From assembly GCA_021373135.1 (NCBI GenBank), contig JAJFTH010000003.1, positions 434,001 through 498,000 of the forward strand: a stretch of 64,000 nt of DNA. The letters run 5' to 3'. Positions 61,826 to 64,000 of the stretch are shown piece by piece. This DNA is from Bacteroidales bacterium (GTDB taxonomy: Bacteria > Bacteroidota > Bacteroidia > Bacteroidales > UBA1402). Under the pieces are notes generated by a model that saw only the letters and a list, made by a program, of their open reading frames with translations, did not search any database and was not told where the DNA came from. A program made the translations under genes and the position numbers. Each line of letters begins with the position of its first letter. Position 1 is the stretch's first letter.

Positions 61826-64000
61826 ATGATTTATCCCGAACATTTCGAACAAAAAATTGGTTTTGACCAAATCAGGCAGCTCTTGAAAAAGGGATGTTCG
61901 AGTAGTTTGGGAGAGGAAAAAGTGGATGAACTGGCCTTTATGAGCGGTTATGAACCTATCGTAGAACAGCTCAGTCGCAGCGAAGAGTTTGTCCGCATCG
62001 TTCAAGAAGAGAACAATTTCCCTGAAAGTTTTTTTTTCGATGTCCGTCCTGCCTTAAAAAGACTTCGAGTTGAAGGCACCTATTTGGAAGAGCCTGAATT
62101 GTTCGACCTGCGGCGTTCTCTATATTCCATTGATCAGATAGTCCGTTATTTTAAGACGGATGAAGACGGACACTCCCCCTACCCTCGTCTGGCTGCATTG
62201 GCTGCAAAAACCGACGTCTATCCGCAGGTAATCAAGAGAATCGACAATATTCTTTCCAATTTCGGCAAAATCAAGGATCATGCTTCTCCGGAACTGGCAA
62301 GAATCAGGCAAGAGATGACCTCCACTCTTGGCAGTCTTTCCCGAAGGTTGAATCAAATACTGAAACAAGCTCAATCAGACGGCTTGGTCGACAAAGATGC
62401 CACACCAAGCATGCGTGAAGGACGGCTGGTCATTCCTATATCACCGGCCTATAAACGCAAGATAAAAGGCATCGTCCACGACGAATCGGCAACAGGAAAG
62501 ACTGTTTATATCGAACCTGAAGAATTGGTGGAAGCCAATAACCGCATTCGTGAACTGGAAAACGAAGAGCGCAGGGAAATCATCCGGATTCTTTGTGCTT
62601 TTTCAGACAGTATCAGGCCTTTTTCTCCTGAAATGATAGAATCTTACCGCTTTCTCGGTGAAATTGATTTTGTGCGTGCAAAAGCCAGGCTATCCATAGA
62701 TTTGGGAGCCATCAAACCCAGGGTGGATGATGGTCCATGCCTGGAATGGGATCGTGCCGTTCACCCTTTGTTGTTTCTCTCGCTACGCAAACAGCAAAAG
62801 CAGATAGTTCCACTCAACATTACCCTCAACGAGATCAACCGGATTCTGATTATATCCGGGCCAAATGCAGGTGGAAAATCTGTTTGCCTCAAAACAGTCG
62901 GGCTGTTGCAGTATATGCTTCAATGCGGACTCATGATACCGCTTCATGAAAATTCAAGAACCGGTTGGTTTGAACGGATTTTCATAGATATCGGTGACGA
63001 ACAATCCATCGAAAACGATTTGAGTACCTATAGTTCACACTTGATGAACATGAAGTACTTTCTTCGAAACTGTCAGGACAAAACCCTTTTTTTGATTGAT
63101 GAATTTGGTTCAGGTACGGAGCCAAAAATTGGCGGAGCCATTGCAGAGGCATGTATAGATAGGTTTAACCGACAGGAATCTTACGGAGTCGTCACCACCC
63201 ACTACAGCAACCTCAAACATTTTGCCGATGGCCACGATGGACTGGTCAACGGAGCTATGCTTTATGACAGGAATGAGATGCGCCCACTTTTCACCCTTGA
63301 GATTGGCCGTCCGGGCAGTTCTTTTGCGATTGAAATTGCCAGAAAGATTGGATTGCCGGAAGATGTGATTTCAGATGCATCCTCCAAAGTTGGTTCAGAC
63401 TATATTGACATGGACAAGTTTCTGCAAGATATTGTCAGGGACAAACGTTACTGGGAAAAGAAACGACAGAATATACGCCTTCAGGAAAAGAAGCTGACCG
63501 AACTGACCGAAAAATATGAATCGGAATTACAGGATATCGGCAAACAACGCAAAGAGATCGTGAGCAAGGCCAAGGCTGATGCAGAACGCATTCTGACCGA
63601 ATCCAATGCCAAAATTGAGAACACTATCCGTGGCATCAAGGAGGCACAGGCTGAAAAGGAACAGACAAAATCACTCAGACAGGAACTCCGGATTTTCAAA
63701 AAAGAAGTGGAAGATCTGGACGAAGTGATGGATGAGAAAATTGCACGCAAAATTCAAAAAATCAATCGAAAAGAAGAAGAGAAGGCGAGAAAGCTTTCCG
63801 AAGATATACAGCCGAAGGCAACTGGAGATAATCAAAATCCGGGAATCCGAAAATCAATTCCGGAGCCTGTTTTTACCAAGGACGTTACAGTCAGGCTTAA
63901 AGGTCAACAAACGGTCGGAACCATTCTCGACATTCAGGGGAAAAAGGCACTGGTAGCTTTTGGTATGGTGAAATCGACCGTAGCAATCGATCAATTGGAA
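61826..64000 (+). CDS. mutS2: MutS2 (endonuclease/recombination or ribosome-rescue ATPase), 3' end outside window
   Basis: The first 725 codons; the gene runs off the right edge. It starts MIYPEHFEQKIGFDQIRQLL. The lever/clamp region is followed by a MutS-type ATPase: Walker A in ISGPNAGGKSVCLKT, Walker B in FLIDEFGSGTEP, and VVTTHYSNLKHFA. After this comes a long charged coiled coil (codons about 540-660). A KOW-like segment (VRLKGQQTVGTILDI) follows. The C-terminal Smr domain would lie outside. MutS2 suppresses recombination or rescues collided ribosomes, depending on the species. Confidence 0.95.
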   Translation, partial: MIYPEHFEQKIGFDQIRQLLKKGCSSSLGEEKVDELAFMSGYEPIVEQLSRSEEFVRIVQEENNFPESFFFDVRPALKRLRVEGTYLEEPELFDLRRSLYSIDQIVRYFKTDEDGHSPYPRLAALAAKTDVYPQVIKRIDNILSNFGKIKDHASPELARIRQEMTSTLGSLSRRLNQILKQAQSDGLVDKDATPSMREGRLVIPISPAYKRKIKGIVHDESATGKTVYIEPEELVEANNRIRELENEERREIIRILCAFSDSIRPFSPEMIESYRFLGEIDFVRAKARLSIDLGAIKPRVDDGPCLEWDRAVHPLLFLSLRKQQKQIVPLNITLNEINRILIISGPNAGGKSVCLKTVGLLQYMLQCGLMIPLHENSRTGWFERIFIDIGDEQSIENDLSTYSSHLMNMKYFLRNCQDKTLFLIDEFGSGTEPKIGGAIAEACIDRFNRQESYGVVTTHYSNLKHFADGHDGLVNGAMLYDRNEMRPLFTLEIGRPGSSFAIEIARKIGLPEDVISDASSKVGSDYIDMDKFLQDIVRDKRYWEKKRQNIRLQEKKLTELTEKYESELQDIGKQRKEIVSKAKADAERILTESNAKIENTIRGIKEAQAEKEQTKSLRQELRIFKKEVEDLDEVMDEKIARKIQKINRKEEEKARKLSEDIQPKATGDNQNPGIRKSIPEPVFTKDVTVRLKGQQTVGTILDIQGKKALVAFGMVKSTVAIDQLE

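Noticed and set aside
62737..63956. Plus- and minus-strand reading frames inside the last 1.3 kb
   Set aside because: They are other frames of mutS2, whose own frame is open over the whole stretch and carries all ATPase motifs.
1..64000. tRNA, rRNA or CRISPR features
   Set aside because: No cloverleaf, rRNA signature or regularly spaced short repeat was seen by eye; a tRNA/CRISPR scan could not be run.

Overview
The window comes from a member of the Bacteroidota, most probably the order Bacteroidales; the genus cannot be settled from the sequence. The evidence is the low-GC, AT-rich intergenic DNA, promoters of the TAnnTTTG (-7) type, an UpxY-type NusG paralogue at the head of a capsule locus, SLBB export proteins, RfbN-like and split-transketolase genes, and a SPASM-type peptide maturase beside a C39 peptide exporter. 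No rRNA, tRNA or CRISPR array was seen.

Locus B (positions 1 to about 6.1 kb, minus strand, continuing past the left edge) is an exopolysaccharide operon. It reads winged-helix regulator, leader hairpin, HAD phosphatase, Wza-like lipoprotein, Wzc-like tyrosine autokinase, UDP-sugar 4-epimerase, UDP-sugar dehydrogenase. Positions 6.2 to 10.7 kb hold an orphan nuclease-like gene, two tandem outer-membrane barrel proteins (one with an OmpA domain) and a HigBA-type toxin-antitoxin pair.

Locus A (49.9 to 10.9 kb, minus strand, about 39 kb) is a capsule or O-antigen-like cluster. It starts with UpxY and a second copy of the winged-helix regulator, which is followed by a second copy of the leader hairpin. 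Next come a large SLBB export protein and a Wzz-like protein. A 5 kb stretch (39.6 to 44.5 kb) contains broken AlbA_2/RecG-like ATP-binding genes and other fragments. Then come rmlD, rmlA, rmlC, a NUDIX gene, a sugar aminotransferase, a GNAT transferase and an unusual acyl-building module: two acyl carrier proteins, two KASIII-like condensing enzymes, two SDR reductases, a split transketolase, an acyl-AMP ligase and a LuxE-LuxC fusion. A scarred area with decayed metallo-hydrolase and malate dehydrogenase fragments and one IS4-like element separates this module from the glycosyltransferases, Wzy, Wzx, deacetylase, epimerases and WecA-like initiating transferase. The expected product is a polysaccharide repeat containing a dTDP-derived amino sugar that carries a custom hydroxyacyl or keto-acyl substituent.

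From 49.96 to 60.0 kb there is a peptide (RiPP-like) cassette. It contains three paralogous histidine kinases, one OmpR-type response regulator, a C39-peptidase ABC exporter with its HlyD-type partner, a SPASM-domain maturase of the grasp-with-spasm type, a 67-aa coupled small protein, and a 50-aa double-glycine leader peptide between 57682 and 57834. The ATP-grasp partner expected for this system is absent from the window. The right end (60.1 to 64 kb) is housekeeping: an AspT/YidE-family transporter and the first 725 codons of mutS2.
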